This document shows, in pieces, positions 26,011-33,298 of a DNA stretch of 55,620 bases. The translations under genes were made by a program, and so were the position numbers. The DNA lies in the NCBI GenBank assembly GCA_017410455.1, contig JAFQQT010000064.1:1-55620 (forward strand). The letters run 5' to 3'. Positions within the stretch are counted from its first letter, which is position 1. Every line of letters begins with the position of its first letter. The notes under the pieces are model-generated. The model did not search any database. It was not told the origin of the DNA and saw only the letters and a list, made by a program, of their open reading frames with translations. The DNA is from Clostridia bacterium (GTDB lineage Bacteria > Bacillota > Clostridia > Christensenellales > Aristaeellaceae).

Positions 26011-26700
26011 ATGGAGAACCTGCAGCTGATTTACACCGGCAAGACCAAGAACGTCTACGCGCTGCCCAATGGCAACTGTCTGCTGAAGTTCAAGGATGAC
26101 TGCACCGGCAAGGACGGCGTGTTCGATCCGGGCGAGAATTCCGTGGGCCTGACCATCGAGGGCGTGGGCGACGTCAACCTGCGCATGTCCATCTACTTCT
26201 TCGAGAAGATCAACGCCGCCGGCATCCGCACCCACTATGTGTCTGCCAACCTGCAGGACACCACCATGGAAGTGCTGCGTGCCAAGCCCTTCGGCCATGG
26301 CCTGGAGGTCATCTGCCGTCACAAGGCTGTGGGCTCCTTCATCCGCCGCTACGGTGATTACATTGAGAATGGCGCCGACCTGCCCGCCTATGTCGAGATG
26401 ACCTTCAAGAACGACGCGCTGGGCGATCCCCTGGTGACCAAGGACGCGCTGGTTGCCCTGGGCGTGATGACCGACGCGCAGTACGAGACCATCAAGACCA
26501 TGACCCAGCAGATCACCCAGATCGTCGCCGATGACCTGGCCGCCAAGGGCATGGTGCTCTACGACATCAAGTTCGAGTACGGCTATGACGCCGAGGGCAA
26601 CGTGATGCTGATCGACGAGATCGCCAGCGGCAACATGCGCGTGTACAAGAACGGTGAGTACATCGATCCCATGACCCTGTCCAAGCTGTTCTTCGCCTGA
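26011..26700 (+). CDS. purC: SAICAR synthetase
   Basis: A 229-residue phosphoribosylaminoimidazole-succinocarboxamide synthase. It joins CAIR and aspartate with ATP in purine synthesis. The start [12 protein letters not shown] is the family N-terminus. Further conserved blocks are [13 protein letters not shown] (23-35), [13 protein letters not shown] near 69, [17 protein letters not shown] near 98 and [21 protein letters not shown] near 187. Length is typical for short bacterial PurC (about 235). It is monocistronic: own promoter, strong terminator directly after, and no other pur genes in view. Confidence 0.95.
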   Translation: MENLQLIYTGKTKNVYALPNGNCLLKFKDDCTGKDGVFDPGENSVGLTIEGVGDVNLRMSIYFFEKINAAGIRTHYVSANLQDTTMEVLRAKPFGHGLEVICRHKAVGSFIRRYGDYIENGADLPAYVEMTFKNDALGDPLVTKDALVALGVMTDAQYETIKTMTQQITQIVADDLAAKGMVLYDIKFEYGYDAEGNVMLIDEIASGNMRVYKNGEYIDPMTLSKLFFA

Positions 26701-26707
26701 TGGCAGC

Positions 26708-26744
26708 AAAAAGGAGCGGTACCTGCGAGGTATCGCTCCTTTTG
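26708..26744 (+). terminator. purC terminator
   Basis: AAAAGGAGCGGTACC (about 26709-26723) pairs with GGTATCGCTCCTTTT (26729-26743), a 15-bp stem with one G.T pair, ending in TTTT. The mirror A-run makes it usable in both directions, also serving the convergent zinc-ribbon gene. Confidence 0.85.
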
Positions 26745-26757
26745 TATTGCGGATGGC

Positions 26758-27894
26758 TCAGCGGCCGCCGCGGCCGGGCTTGCCGCCGGGTCTGCCGGGC
26801 ATTCCGCCGGGCCTGCCGGAGCCGCCTGCGCCGGGGCGGGAGCCGGGCCGGTCGCGCATGATGCCGCCGGGGGCCTTGCTGGCCGTACCGGGGCGCTGGT
26901 TGATGCGCGCCGCAGCGGGGGACGCGACCTTCCGGCCGCCCTCGGGGCGCTGGTTGATGCGCGCTGCAGCGGGGGATGCGACCTTCCGGCCGCTGTCGGT
27001 GCGCTGGTTGATGCGCGCCGCAGCGGGGGATGCGATCTTCCGGGCGGTTCCGCCCTGGGTGGCGGGCTGCGCCGGGCGGCGATGGGGCTGGGTGTGCAGC
27101 GGGCGCGGGGGCTCCACATGGTCGCGGCGGTCCTGCCGCACGGTGGGGTGGCTGGTGGGGTAGGCGGTGGCGTTGCGGCCCAGCACCCGGGTGGCGGTGG
27201 AGGTGCCGAAGAGGAGCCCCAGGCCGGAGAGCGCGGCGTCCAGCAGGGAGGGGCCATCTTCCTCCTCCGTGCCGGCGGCGGAAGCGCTGCTCTGCTGGTG
27301 GACGCACCAGTCGGACGGCGCGGTTTGCCCCGTGCAGACCTGGTAGACCTGGTTATGGAAGTCCACCAGGAAAGCGGCCAGGCGGGCGTCCTTATCCCCC
27401 TTGAGGGTGAGCTTCAGGCCCGAGCCGATCTGCAGCACGCCCTCCCGGTCGTCGGTGGACTGAACGCAGGCGATCCCGCCGTTGATGAAGGTTTCCCAGG
27501 AGAGGCTGCCCGAGCCGCTGTCGCAGCTGTAGTACAGGCCGGTGTCCGTCAGCGCCAGGCCGTCGGAGAAGCCCAGGATGATGATGTTGTGCGCCAGCAG
27601 GAACCAGACCTGCTCCCCATCGGGGATGGACAGGCCACGGCGGGCGGAATCCACGCCGGTGATGGGTTCGCCGAAGCAGTCCGCATCGATGCTGGCGAGG
27701 TTCTGCTTCGCGCCCATCTCCCGCAGGGTGGAAAGCGCGGTGGCGGTCACATCGGGCCTGGCGGCCTCGCTGGCAGCGGCAGCGTCGTAATGGGGGTTGC
27801 TGATGCTGTTGTCGCAGTATTCGCAGGTCAGAAAGGCGGTGGTGGTGGTGGGCACGAGCTTCGCGCCGCAGCAGGAACAGATCAGGTTTTCCAT
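26758..27894 (-). CDS. Zinc-ribbon protein with tandem 18-residue repeats
   Basis: A 378-residue protein I cannot assign to a named family. Residues 6-27 form a CxxC...CxxC zinc ribbon (Cys6/Cys9 and Cys24/Cys27). Residues about 70-200 form a globular domain of beta-strands (VWFLLAHNIIILGFSDGLALTD; SWETFINGGIACVQ; GLKLTLKGDKDARLAAFL), possibly PH-like. A short hydrophobic segment follows near 225 (LLDAALSGLGLLFGT). Residues 285-338 are three tandem copies of an 18-residue unit (core ASPAAARINQR), and the last 40 residues are Gly/Arg/Pro-rich. No signal peptide. ATG at 27894 is preferred because AAAGGAG lies about 8 bases upstream. A GTG three codons earlier overlaps that site. It is divergent from the macro-domain gene. 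Confidence 0.75.
   Translation of the reverse strand: MENLICSCCGAKLVPTTTTAFLTCEYCDNSISNPHYDAAAASEAARPDVTATALSTLREMGAKQNLASIDADCFGEPITGVDSARRGLSIPDGEQVWFLLAHNIIILGFSDGLALTDTGLYYSCDSGSGSLSWETFINGGIACVQSTDDREGVLQIGSGLKLTLKGDKDARLAAFLVDFHNQVYQVCTGQTAPSDWCVHQQSSASAAGTEEEDGPSLLDAALSGLGLLFGTSTATRVLGRNATAYPTSHPTVRQDRRDHVEPPRPLHTQPHRRPAQPATQGGTARKIASPAAARINQRTDSGRKVASPAAARINQRPEGGRKVASPAAARINQRPGTASKAPGGIMRDRPGSRPGAGGSGRPGGMPGRPGGKPGRGGR
26893..27054. repeat. Three tandem 54-bp repeats inside the zinc-ribbon gene
   Basis: Units start at 26893, 26947 and 27001, each beginning GCGCTGGTTGATGCGCGC. They differ by a few substitutions, mostly silent or conservative, and keep frame (54 = 18 codons), so copy number could vary without breaking the protein. 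Confidence 0.9.
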
Positions 27895-27992
27895 ATCGGC
27901 CACTCCTTTGGCGTATTGAGGCTGAAATTGTCTGTTTATAGTTTATCACAGCTTTTTGCCCACGGCAAGGGCTTTTTCTTTGCCGAAGGATG

Positions 27993-28001
27993 TGATATAA
28001 T
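27993..28001 (+). promoter_or_regulatory. Extended -10 promoter of the macro-domain gene
   Basis: TGATATAAT contains an extended -10 (TG, one base, TATAAT at 27996-28001). No good -35 is present at 17 bases. TTTTTC is the best candidate. It sits 24 bases before the ATG. Confidence 0.5.
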
Positions 28002-28024
28002 GGTTGAAAAGGGGGGATGCGAAT

Positions 28025-29125
28025 ATGCCGCTGTATGTGGTTCGGGACGATATCGCCCGCATGGCTGTGGACGCCATCGTGTCCGCCGGGAGCGGGGATC
28101 CTGCGGCCCTGCCCACGGGCGGGGTGGAGGCCAGCATCCATGCCGGGGCGGGCGAGGGGCTGCTGCAGGCGCTCAGGGCCCGGGGCGGCGTGCGCGAGGG
28201 CGGGGCCATCCTGACCCCGGGGTTCGGCCTGCCCTGCCGGTATGTCATCCACACGGCGGGGCCGGTGTGGCACGGGGGCGACTCCGGCGAGGAGGAACGC
28301 CTGCGCGGCTGCTACAGTGCGGTGCTCCGTCTGGCGGCGGCGCATGAGCTGCAGACGCTTGCCCTGCCGCTGATCTCCGCCGGCGCCCATGGCTATCCCC
28401 GGGAGGAGGCCCTGCGCGTGGCGCGGGAGACCATCGCGGAGTTCCTTTCCGGGCAGGACATGACGGTGTACCTGGTGGTGTTCGACCGCGCGTCCTACCT
28501 GCTGAGCACCGGGCTCTTCCGGGATGTGCAGGCGTATGTGGATCAGCACTATGTGGACCGGCACCCTTACGCCCGCCGGGCAACGAAGGATAACATGCCG
28601 CTGCCACCGTCGGCTGTCCGGCCTGCTGCGCCTGCAAAGGACAAGCGCATGGCTGCCCCCGCGGACGAATGCTTCAGCGTCCTGTCAGAGTGCACACCGC
28701 TGCCCTGTGCGAGCGCGCCTGAAGGGAATGGCGGCCTGCCTGAGGAGCTGGTGCAGCGGCTGCGCAGGCTGGATGAGGGCTTCTCCCGGAGCCTGCTGCG
28801 CCTGATTGACGAGCGGGGCATGACCGACCCGGAGTGTTACCGCCGGGCGAACCTGGACCGCAAGCTCTTCAGCAAGATCCGCAGCAACCCGGCCTACACG
28901 CCGAAAAAGCCCACGGCGGTGGCGCTGTGCATCGCCCTGGAGCTGGACCTTCATCAGACGAAGGAGCTGCTCTCCCGGGCGGGCTATGGCATGAGCCACG
29001 CCAGCATGTTCGACGTGATCGTGGAGTACTTCATCGTTCACGGGATGTATGATGTACATGCCATCAATCAGGCGCTGTGGCATTTCGATCAGCCGCTGCT
29101 GGGCAGCCTGGACCGCGAGGCCTGA
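28025..29125 (+). CDS. Macro domain fused to a helical (XRE-like) C-terminal domain
   Basis: A 366-residue, two-domain protein. Residues 1-170 are a macro domain (YVVRDDIARMAVDAIV; GGVEASIHAGAG; ILTPGFGLPCRYVIHTAGP; ALPLISAGAHGYPREEAL), a fold that binds or hydrolyses ADP-ribose. The canonical VNAAN segment reads VSAGSGD here (residues 19-25), so the Asn residues usually contacting or activating the distal ribose are missing. A Pro/Ala-rich linker (190-235) leads to a helical domain (240-366) with RGMTDPECYRRANLDRKLFSKIRS, which recurs in Firmicute proteins and looks like a helix-turn-helix. GGGGGG lies 8 bases before the ATG at 28025. A TTG seven codons earlier is less likely. A VWA gene follows about 100 bases downstream. 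Confidence 0.82.
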   Translation: MPLYVVRDDIARMAVDAIVSAGSGDPAALPTGGVEASIHAGAGEGLLQALRARGGVREGGAILTPGFGLPCRYVIHTAGPVWHGGDSGEEERLRGCYSAVLRLAAAHELQTLALPLISAGAHGYPREEALRVARETIAEFLSGQDMTVYLVVFDRASYLLSTGLFRDVQAYVDQHYVDRHPYARRATKDNMPLPPSAVRPAAPAKDKRMAAPADECFSVLSECTPLPCASAPEGNGGLPEELVQRLRRLDEGFSRSLLRLIDERGMTDPECYRRANLDRKLFSKIRSNPAYTPKKPTAVALCIALELDLHQTKELLSRAGYGMSHASMFDVIVEYFIVHGMYDVHAINQALWHFDQPLLGSLDREA

Positions 29126-29231
29126 GCCAGGGCGGATGTCGCCTGGAAAGCGACCTGCAGGGGCAGTGAAAGTGGTATCCTCATATCGTCGGGAATCGCC
29201 CGGCGATAAGCGAAGCAAGGAGGATATCATC

Positions 29232-29876
29232 ATGAAGAAGGGCCTGACGGAGATCGTATTCATTCTGGACCGCAGCGGTTCCATGGCGGGGCTGGAGGCC
29301 GACACCATCGGCGGGTTCAACGCGCTGATCGAAAAGCAGAGGGGCGAGCCGGGGGAAGCATATGTTTCGACGGTGCTCTTCAGCACGGGCAGCACCGTCG
29401 TGCACGACCGCGTGTCCCTTGACCGCGTGCCGCCCATGACCCGCCGCGATTACTGCGTCGGTGGCTGCACGGCCCTGCTGGATGCGGTGGGCGACGCCAT
29501 CCACCACATCGGCAACGTCCACAAGTATGCCCGCGAGGAGGACCTGCCGGAGCACACGATGTTCGTCATCACCACCGACGGGATGGAGAACGCCAGCCGC
29601 CGCCGCACGCTGCCGGAGGTGAAGGCGATGATCAGCCGCCAGCAGGAGCGCTACGGCTGGGAGTTCCTCTTCCTGGGCGCGAACATCGACGCCGTGGGCA
29701 CGGCGGAGGGGATGGGCATCCGCGCCGACCGCGCCGTGCGCTACCGCAGCGACAGCGAGGGCACCCGCGCCAACTTCGACGCCATCGACAGGGCGATGTG
29801 CTGCATGCGCGCGTCCGTGCCGATCGAGGCGGCGTGGAAGGATGGCGTTGAAGAAGACTACAATCGCCGCAAGTGA
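29232..29876 (+). CDS. VWA-domain protein, TerY-like
   Basis: A 214-residue cytoplasmic von Willebrand factor A domain. The metal-ion-dependent adhesion site is intact: DRSGSM (Asp13, Ser15, Ser17), a threonine in GGCTALLDAVGD near 87 and TTDGMENAS near 121. It ends with the conserved FLFLGANIDAVGTA strand. It resembles the TerY/VWA proteins of stress and metal-resistance islands. Family members act by metal-dependent protein binding and not catalysis. AAGGAGG precedes the ATG at 29232 by about 8 bases. An in-frame region upstream overlaps the macro-domain gene and is not credible as coding. Position implies co-transcription with the macro-domain gene. Confidence 0.82.
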   Translation: MKKGLTEIVFILDRSGSMAGLEADTIGGFNALIEKQRGEPGEAYVSTVLFSTGSTVVHDRVSLDRVPPMTRRDYCVGGCTALLDAVGDAIHHIGNVHKYAREEDLPEHTMFVITTDGMENASRRRTLPEVKAMISRQQERYGWEFLFLGANIDAVGTAEGMGIRADRAVRYRSDSEGTRANFDAIDRAMCCMRASVPIEAAWKDGVEEDYNRRK

Positions 29877-29918
29877 TCCCCATGCGGGCACGGCGGCGCA
29901 GATAAAGGAGGAAGTACC

Positions 29919-30752
29919 ATGACAAAGAGGATCCTGACCCTGCTGCTGGCCCTGTGCCTGCTGCTGCCTGCCCTGGCGCAGGCGGACGTTTCCGGTTACA
30001 TCAAGGAGGACGCGGAGATCTCCACCGGCCCCGGCCGGGGCTACTGGGAGCCGGGCGCGTACCTCTACGCCGGAACGAACGTGACCGCCATCAGCCGCAC
30101 CTGGGATGATTACAACGGCGTGTGGCAGATCCTGGTGGAGTTCCAGTGGGACTACGACCTGTGCCGCGCCTATGTGGTCGGCCGCCGCATGTACACCACC
30201 GTCAGCAGCGTGCCCATTGAACAGCCGCTGCGCAGCTGCCGCCTGATCATGGATGCGGACGCCTTCGCCGGCCCCGGCCTGAACTACATGCTCTGGAACG
30301 ACACGGTCTGGAGCGGCACCTCCGCGACCCTGCTGGCGGTGGAGGACGAGTGGGCCTTCATCGAGTGCTGGAACAGCTATCGCCAGGCCAACTGGCGCGT
30401 GTGGGTGCGCCTGTGGCAGCTGGACTGCGGCAGCGATTACCTTGCCGGCACCAGTACGCCCATCTACTACAGCTACCTGCCGGAGATCCCCTATGGGGGC
30501 ATCCGCGCCGGCTGCGGCAATGCCAGGTCCATCATGTGGGTGCAGCAGTGCCTGCGCTCCTGCGGGTATGGCGAACTGGCGGTGGATGGCAAGTGGGGCA
30601 ACCAGACCGACAGCGCGGTGCGCCGCTTCTGCCGCGAGCATGGCTTTGGCGACTGCAATGTGGTGGATTACGACATCGCCAGCGCGATGATCTACATGTT
30701 CTACGAGCGGGGCATGCCGCTGAGCTACCTGCGGCACTATCTGCCGGACTGA
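29919..30752 (+). CDS. Secreted protein with peptidoglycan-binding domain
   Basis: A 277-residue exported protein. Residues 1-22 are a signal peptide ending AQA before DVSGY. Residues about 25-85 and 95-170 look like two SH3-type modules (AEISTGPGRGYWEPGAYLYAGTNVTAIS; ADAFAGPGLNYMLWND). The C-terminal about 85 residues form a PG_binding_1 domain (SIMWVQQCLRSCGYGELAVDGKWGNQTDSAVRRF). No hydrolase motif was seen, so it is probably a wall-binding accessory. AAAGGAGG lies about 8 bases before the ATG. It may be co-transcribed with the VWA gene (42-base gap). Confidence 0.82.
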   Translation: MTKRILTLLLALCLLLPALAQADVSGYIKEDAEISTGPGRGYWEPGAYLYAGTNVTAISRTWDDYNGVWQILVEFQWDYDLCRAYVVGRRMYTTVSSVPIEQPLRSCRLIMDADAFAGPGLNYMLWNDTVWSGTSATLLAVEDEWAFIECWNSYRQANWRVWVRLWQLDCGSDYLAGTSTPIYYSYLPEIPYGGIRAGCGNARSIMWVQQCLRSCGYGELAVDGKWGNQTDSAVRRFCREHGFGDCNVVDYDIASAMIYMFYERGMPLSYLRHYLPD

Positions 30753-30763
30753 CCTTGACAATG

Positions 30764-30803
30764 AAAAAGAGGGGATGCAGCGTGGTGCTGCACCCCCTCT
30801 TTT
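30764..30803. terminator. Bidirectional terminator
   Basis: AAAAAGAGGGGATGCAGC (30764-30782) pairs with GCTGCACCCCCTCTTTT (30787-30803). With A- and T-runs on its two sides, it can stop both the plus-strand SH3/PG-binding gene and the convergent minus-strand gene at 30814. Confidence 0.85.
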
Positions 30804-30813
30804 CTGTTTGTGC

Positions 30814-31602
30814 TTACTCAGCAGCCTCGGTGGTCTCGGCAGTGTTGATGAAGCAGTAGTAGAACTCCGCCTCGTTCTCGCTGTCGTACTCGTACCAGAC
30901 CAGCTGGCCGTCGTCGAAGAGCAGGAACATCATGCCGCTGCCGTCCGGCTCGCCGGCCTCGTTCACGAAGGCAGCCCACAGGATGGTGCCCAGGTCTTCG
31001 GCTTCCTCGGTCTCCAGGATGGCGTTGTAGACTTCGGTGGCCGCGCCGACGGTTTCGTCGGTGTAGGACATGGTGATCACGGCGGTGGCGTCGACGATCA
31101 CGACGGTCATCTCAGCGCCCAGCTCCTCCACCTCGTACCAGCCGTAGGTGCACTCCACGTGGTCCATCACCCAGTTGCCGGCGAAGTCCGCAATGGTCAG
31201 GTTGGCCAGGACTTCGGCGTACTCGCCCTCGTCGGCGGTGGTCGCCTCGATGGTGCCGGGGGTCAGGATCATCTCGATGCCCTCAGCGCTCATCACCAGC
31301 GCGCCGTCGCGGTAGGCCAGCACATCGGTGGTGCCGGCGGCGTCGGTCAGGGACACGCCGCCCTCCGCGGGCTCCCAGGTGCCCTGCTCGGACACGCCCA
31401 GCATGGACAGGGTGCAGGTGCCGTCCTCATACAGGATGATGGCCATGTCCATGCCCAGGGTGGCGGGATCCATGGCGGTTTCGCCGCTGACGATGGAGGT
31501 CAGCACCCAGGTGCCGACATAGGACACGGTTTCAGCCATGGCGCCAACGCACATGGTCGCCGCCAGCAGCAGGGCCAGCAGCAGGGCAGACAGCTTCTTC
31601 AT
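30814..31602 (-). CDS. Secreted protein with two lipocalin-like modules
   Basis: A 262-residue, very acidic exported protein of unknown function. The signal peptide (1-23) ends AMA before ETVS. Two modules follow: YVGTWVLTSIVSGETAMDP..LGMDMAIILYEDGTCTL (near 28) and FAGNWVMDHVECTYGWYEVEELGAEMTVVIVD (near 140). The pattern, a GxW strand, a loop with Gly and Pro, LG, then alternating strands with an ExDG turn, is that of small lipocalin-like beta-barrels. The same module occurs five times in the 590-residue protein at 41883. No lipobox. Own promoter at 31692-31721. Confidence 0.7.
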   Translation of the reverse strand: MKKLSALLLALLLAATMCVGAMAETVSYVGTWVLTSIVSGETAMDPATLGMDMAIILYEDGTCTLSMLGVSEQGTWEPAEGGVSLTDAAGTTDVLAYRDGALVMSAEGIEMILTPGTIEATTADEGEYAEVLANLTIADFAGNWVMDHVECTYGWYEVEELGAEMTVVIVDATAVITMSYTDETVGAATEVYNAILETEEAEDLGTILWAAFVNEAGEPDGSGMMFLLFDDGQLVWYEYDSENEAEFYYCFINTAETTEAAE

Positions 31603-31691
31603 ATGGTTTTCCTCCCGAAGTGTTTTTGCCGCATTCCGCGGGGTTGCACGATTTCCCGCGGGTCAGGGTCAGCTTTCGCGGGTCTTCATCC

Positions 31692-31721
31692 ATTATAACG
31701 GAAGGAAACGGAGGATTTCAA
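31692..31721 (-). promoter_or_regulatory. Promoter of the two-module secreted protein
   Basis: On the minus strand TTGAAA (31721-31716), 18 bases, TATAAT (31697-31692), about 90 bases before the start codon. Confidence 0.6.
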
Positions 31722-31786
31722 CCCTTCCGGTGTTTTTTTTACAATTTATTTAAGAATTTCGGCCGGGAATCCCTGTGGGGGCGAGG

Positions 31787-31803
31787 TTTGTTAAGCTAAC
31801 AAA
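31787..31803. promoter_or_regulatory. Operator-like palindrome, copy 1
   Basis: TTTGTTAAGCTAACAAA is palindromic around its central G with one mismatched pair. It lies about 70 bases upstream of the mannan-locus -35. It shares TGTTAAG-TAAC-AA with copy 2 at 31915. Confidence 0.6.
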
Positions 31804-31871
31804 ACTCACGCGTTAATGGCTGCTGCGGTGGAAAATTTGCCGGAAAAGGCGGGAAAATCATTGCAGAAGGC

Positions 31872-31901
31872 TTGACAACGGTGGAATGAACGGAGTATAA
31901 T
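31872..31901 (+). promoter_or_regulatory. Mannan-locus promoter
   Basis: Perfect TTGACA (31872-31877), 18-base spacer, perfect TATAAT (31896-31901). Transcription should start near 31908, a few bases before operator copy 2, which is then placed to block initiation or early elongation. Confidence 0.8.
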
Positions 31902-31914
31902 ATCTGTGAGCCTA

Positions 31915-31931
31915 ACTGTTAAGTTAACGAA
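31915..31931. promoter_or_regulatory. Operator-like palindrome, copy 2
   Basis: ACTGTTAAGTTAACGAA matches copy 1 at 13 of 17 positions by hand alignment. It overlaps about +8 to +24 of the predicted transcript. Two sites 128 bases apart suggest cooperative binding or looping by a dimeric or tetrameric repressor. The LacI-family protein at 35564 is the obvious candidate, but this is inference. Confidence 0.6.
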
Positions 31932-31962
31932 ATAGAGAACACCTGAAGAGGAGAGGAACGCC

Positions 31963-33153
31963 ATGGAGCTGATCGGAGAGATGAGAGCGCACCTGACGCA
32001 GAAGATCCTGCCCTTCTGGCAGAACCTGACCGACTGGGAGCGCGGCGGCTGGTATGGCTATGTGGACAAGGACCTGAACGTCATGAAGGACGCCCACAAG
32101 GGCTGCATCCTCAACAGCCGCGTGCTGTGGACCTTCGCCACGGCAGCCCGCGTACTGGGCGACGAGGGCTGCCTGACCTATGCCCGGCATGCGCTGGACT
32201 TCATGGTGCGCTTTGAGGACAGGGAGCGCGGCGGCGTGTACTGGTCCGTCACGGCCGATGGCGAGCCCCTTGACAGGACCAAGCACACCTACTGCCAGGC
32301 TTTCGCCATCTACGGCCTGGCGGCCTACATGCGCGCGGCAGGGGAGAGCGATCCCCACTACGCCGTGGCGAAGGAGCGGGCCTTCCGCCTGTTCGACGTG
32401 ATCGAGGGCAGCTGCTCCGACGAGGGCGGCTATGGCGAGGCCTTCGAGCCTGACTTCATCCCCGTGGGCAACGAGAAGCTCTCCGACAACCCGAAACTCA
32501 TGGAGCGCGGCGAGGTCGCGTCAAGAACGATGAACACCCTGCTCCATGTGCTGGAGGCCTACGCGGAGTTCTACCGCGCCGTGCCGGACGAGCGGGTGCG
32601 CAGGGCGGGGGAGACCTGCCTCAAGCGCTTCCTGAACGTGATGTACAACGAGCCTGCCCGCCGCCTGGAGGTCTTCTACGACCGGGATTACCGGAGCCTC
32701 CTCGATATGCAGAGCTACGGCCACGACATTGAGGCCAGCTGGCTGATGTGGGACGCGGTCGAGGCGCTCATTCCCGAAGCGGAGCAGGCTCCCTACCGCA
32801 CCATGTGCCTGGCGCTGGCGGAGGCCACCTGCGAGCGTGCCTTCACCGACCACGGCATGGAGAATGAGATCGTCGAGGGCGAGGTCGAGCACACCCGCGT
32901 GTGGTGGGTGCAGGCGGAGACCGTGCTGGGCTTTGCCAACGCCTATGCCCTGACGGGCGACGCGGCCTGGATGGAGCGCGTGAAGCAGCAGTGGCAGTAT
33001 GTGCTGGATGTGATCGTCGATCCCCGCCTTGACAGCGAGTGGTACTGGTCCACCGGGGAGGACGGCACGCCCACGCCCAAGCCCATCGTCGAGGAGTGGA
33101 AGTGCCCCTACCACAATGGCCGCATGTGCCTGCGGATGATTGAGCAGGCATAA
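31963..33153 (+). CDS. AGE-fold 2-epimerase (cellobiose/mannobiose 2-epimerase type)
   Basis: A 396-residue (alpha/alpha)6-barrel epimerase. Cellobiose/mannobiose 2-epimerases convert the reducing-end sugar (mannobiose to mannosylglucose). Residues fit that group: SRVLWTFATAAR (52-63), RTMNTLLHVLEAY with His195, SYGHDIEASWLMWDA with His254, RVWWVQAETVLG near 312 and EWKCPYHNGRMCL with His384. The WKCPYHN..RMC ending is as I recall in Ruminococcus albus cellobiose epimerase. It is first in a run with GH36 and two GH130 phosphorylases, exactly the pathway in which this activity is needed. An N-acylglucosamine epimerase role is less likely. Its last 27 bases of sequence recur 115 bp downstream. 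Confidence 0.88.
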   Translation: MELIGEMRAHLTQKILPFWQNLTDWERGGWYGYVDKDLNVMKDAHKGCILNSRVLWTFATAARVLGDEGCLTYARHALDFMVRFEDRERGGVYWSVTADGEPLDRTKHTYCQAFAIYGLAAYMRAAGESDPHYAVAKERAFRLFDVIEGSCSDEGGYGEAFEPDFIPVGNEKLSDNPKLMERGEVASRTMNTLLHVLEAYAEFYRAVPDERVRRAGETCLKRFLNVMYNEPARRLEVFYDRDYRSLLDMQSYGHDIEASWLMWDAVEALIPEAEQAPYRTMCLALAEATCERAFTDHGMENEIVEGEVEHTRVWWVQAETVLGFANAYALTGDAAWMERVKQQWQYVLDVIVDPRLDSEWYWSTGEDGTPTPKPIVEEWKCPYHNGRMCLRMIEQA

Positions 33154-33259
33154 CCGGCGCAGGGGATTTCGCCTCTGCGGAGGCGACCAGAGGCTTTCCG
33201 ATCGCCTCTGGACTCTTCGGTTCACAATCTGGGGCCGCATGTGCCTGCGGATGATTGAG
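33118..33259. repeat. Duplicated epimerase 3' end enclosing hairpins
   Basis: A 27-base sequence covering the end of the epimerase gene (33118-33144) is repeated exactly at 33233-33259, starting GGCCGCATGTGCC. The second copy is non-coding but still reads MCLRMIEKA-stop. Between them lie two GC hairpins, including CCAGAGGC/GCCTCTGG (about 33188-33212). Confidence 0.8.
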
Positions 33260-33298
33260 AAAGCCTGATTGAATCAGAAATGTTTGGAGGATATCGCC

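Larger units (their letters stand above)
31603..31962. other. Divergent regulatory region of the mannan locus
   Basis: A 360-base non-coding stretch. It holds, left to right, the minus-strand promoter of the secreted protein gene, an operator-like palindrome (31787-31803), the mannan-locus promoter (31872-31901), a second copy of the palindrome (31915-31931) and the epimerase ribosome binding site (GAGGAGAGG). No gene is supported. Confidence 0.7.

Noticed and set aside
26893-27054. CRISPR-like array
   Set aside because: The units are contiguous 54-bp tandem repeats without spacers, in frame within a gene. No cas genes are present anywhere in the window.
31963-33153. N-acylglucosamine 2-epimerase (sialic acid catabolism)
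   Set aside because: No nan genes nearby. The WKCPYHN..RMC ending and the GH36/GH130 neighbours fit a mannobiose/cellobiose 2-epimerase.
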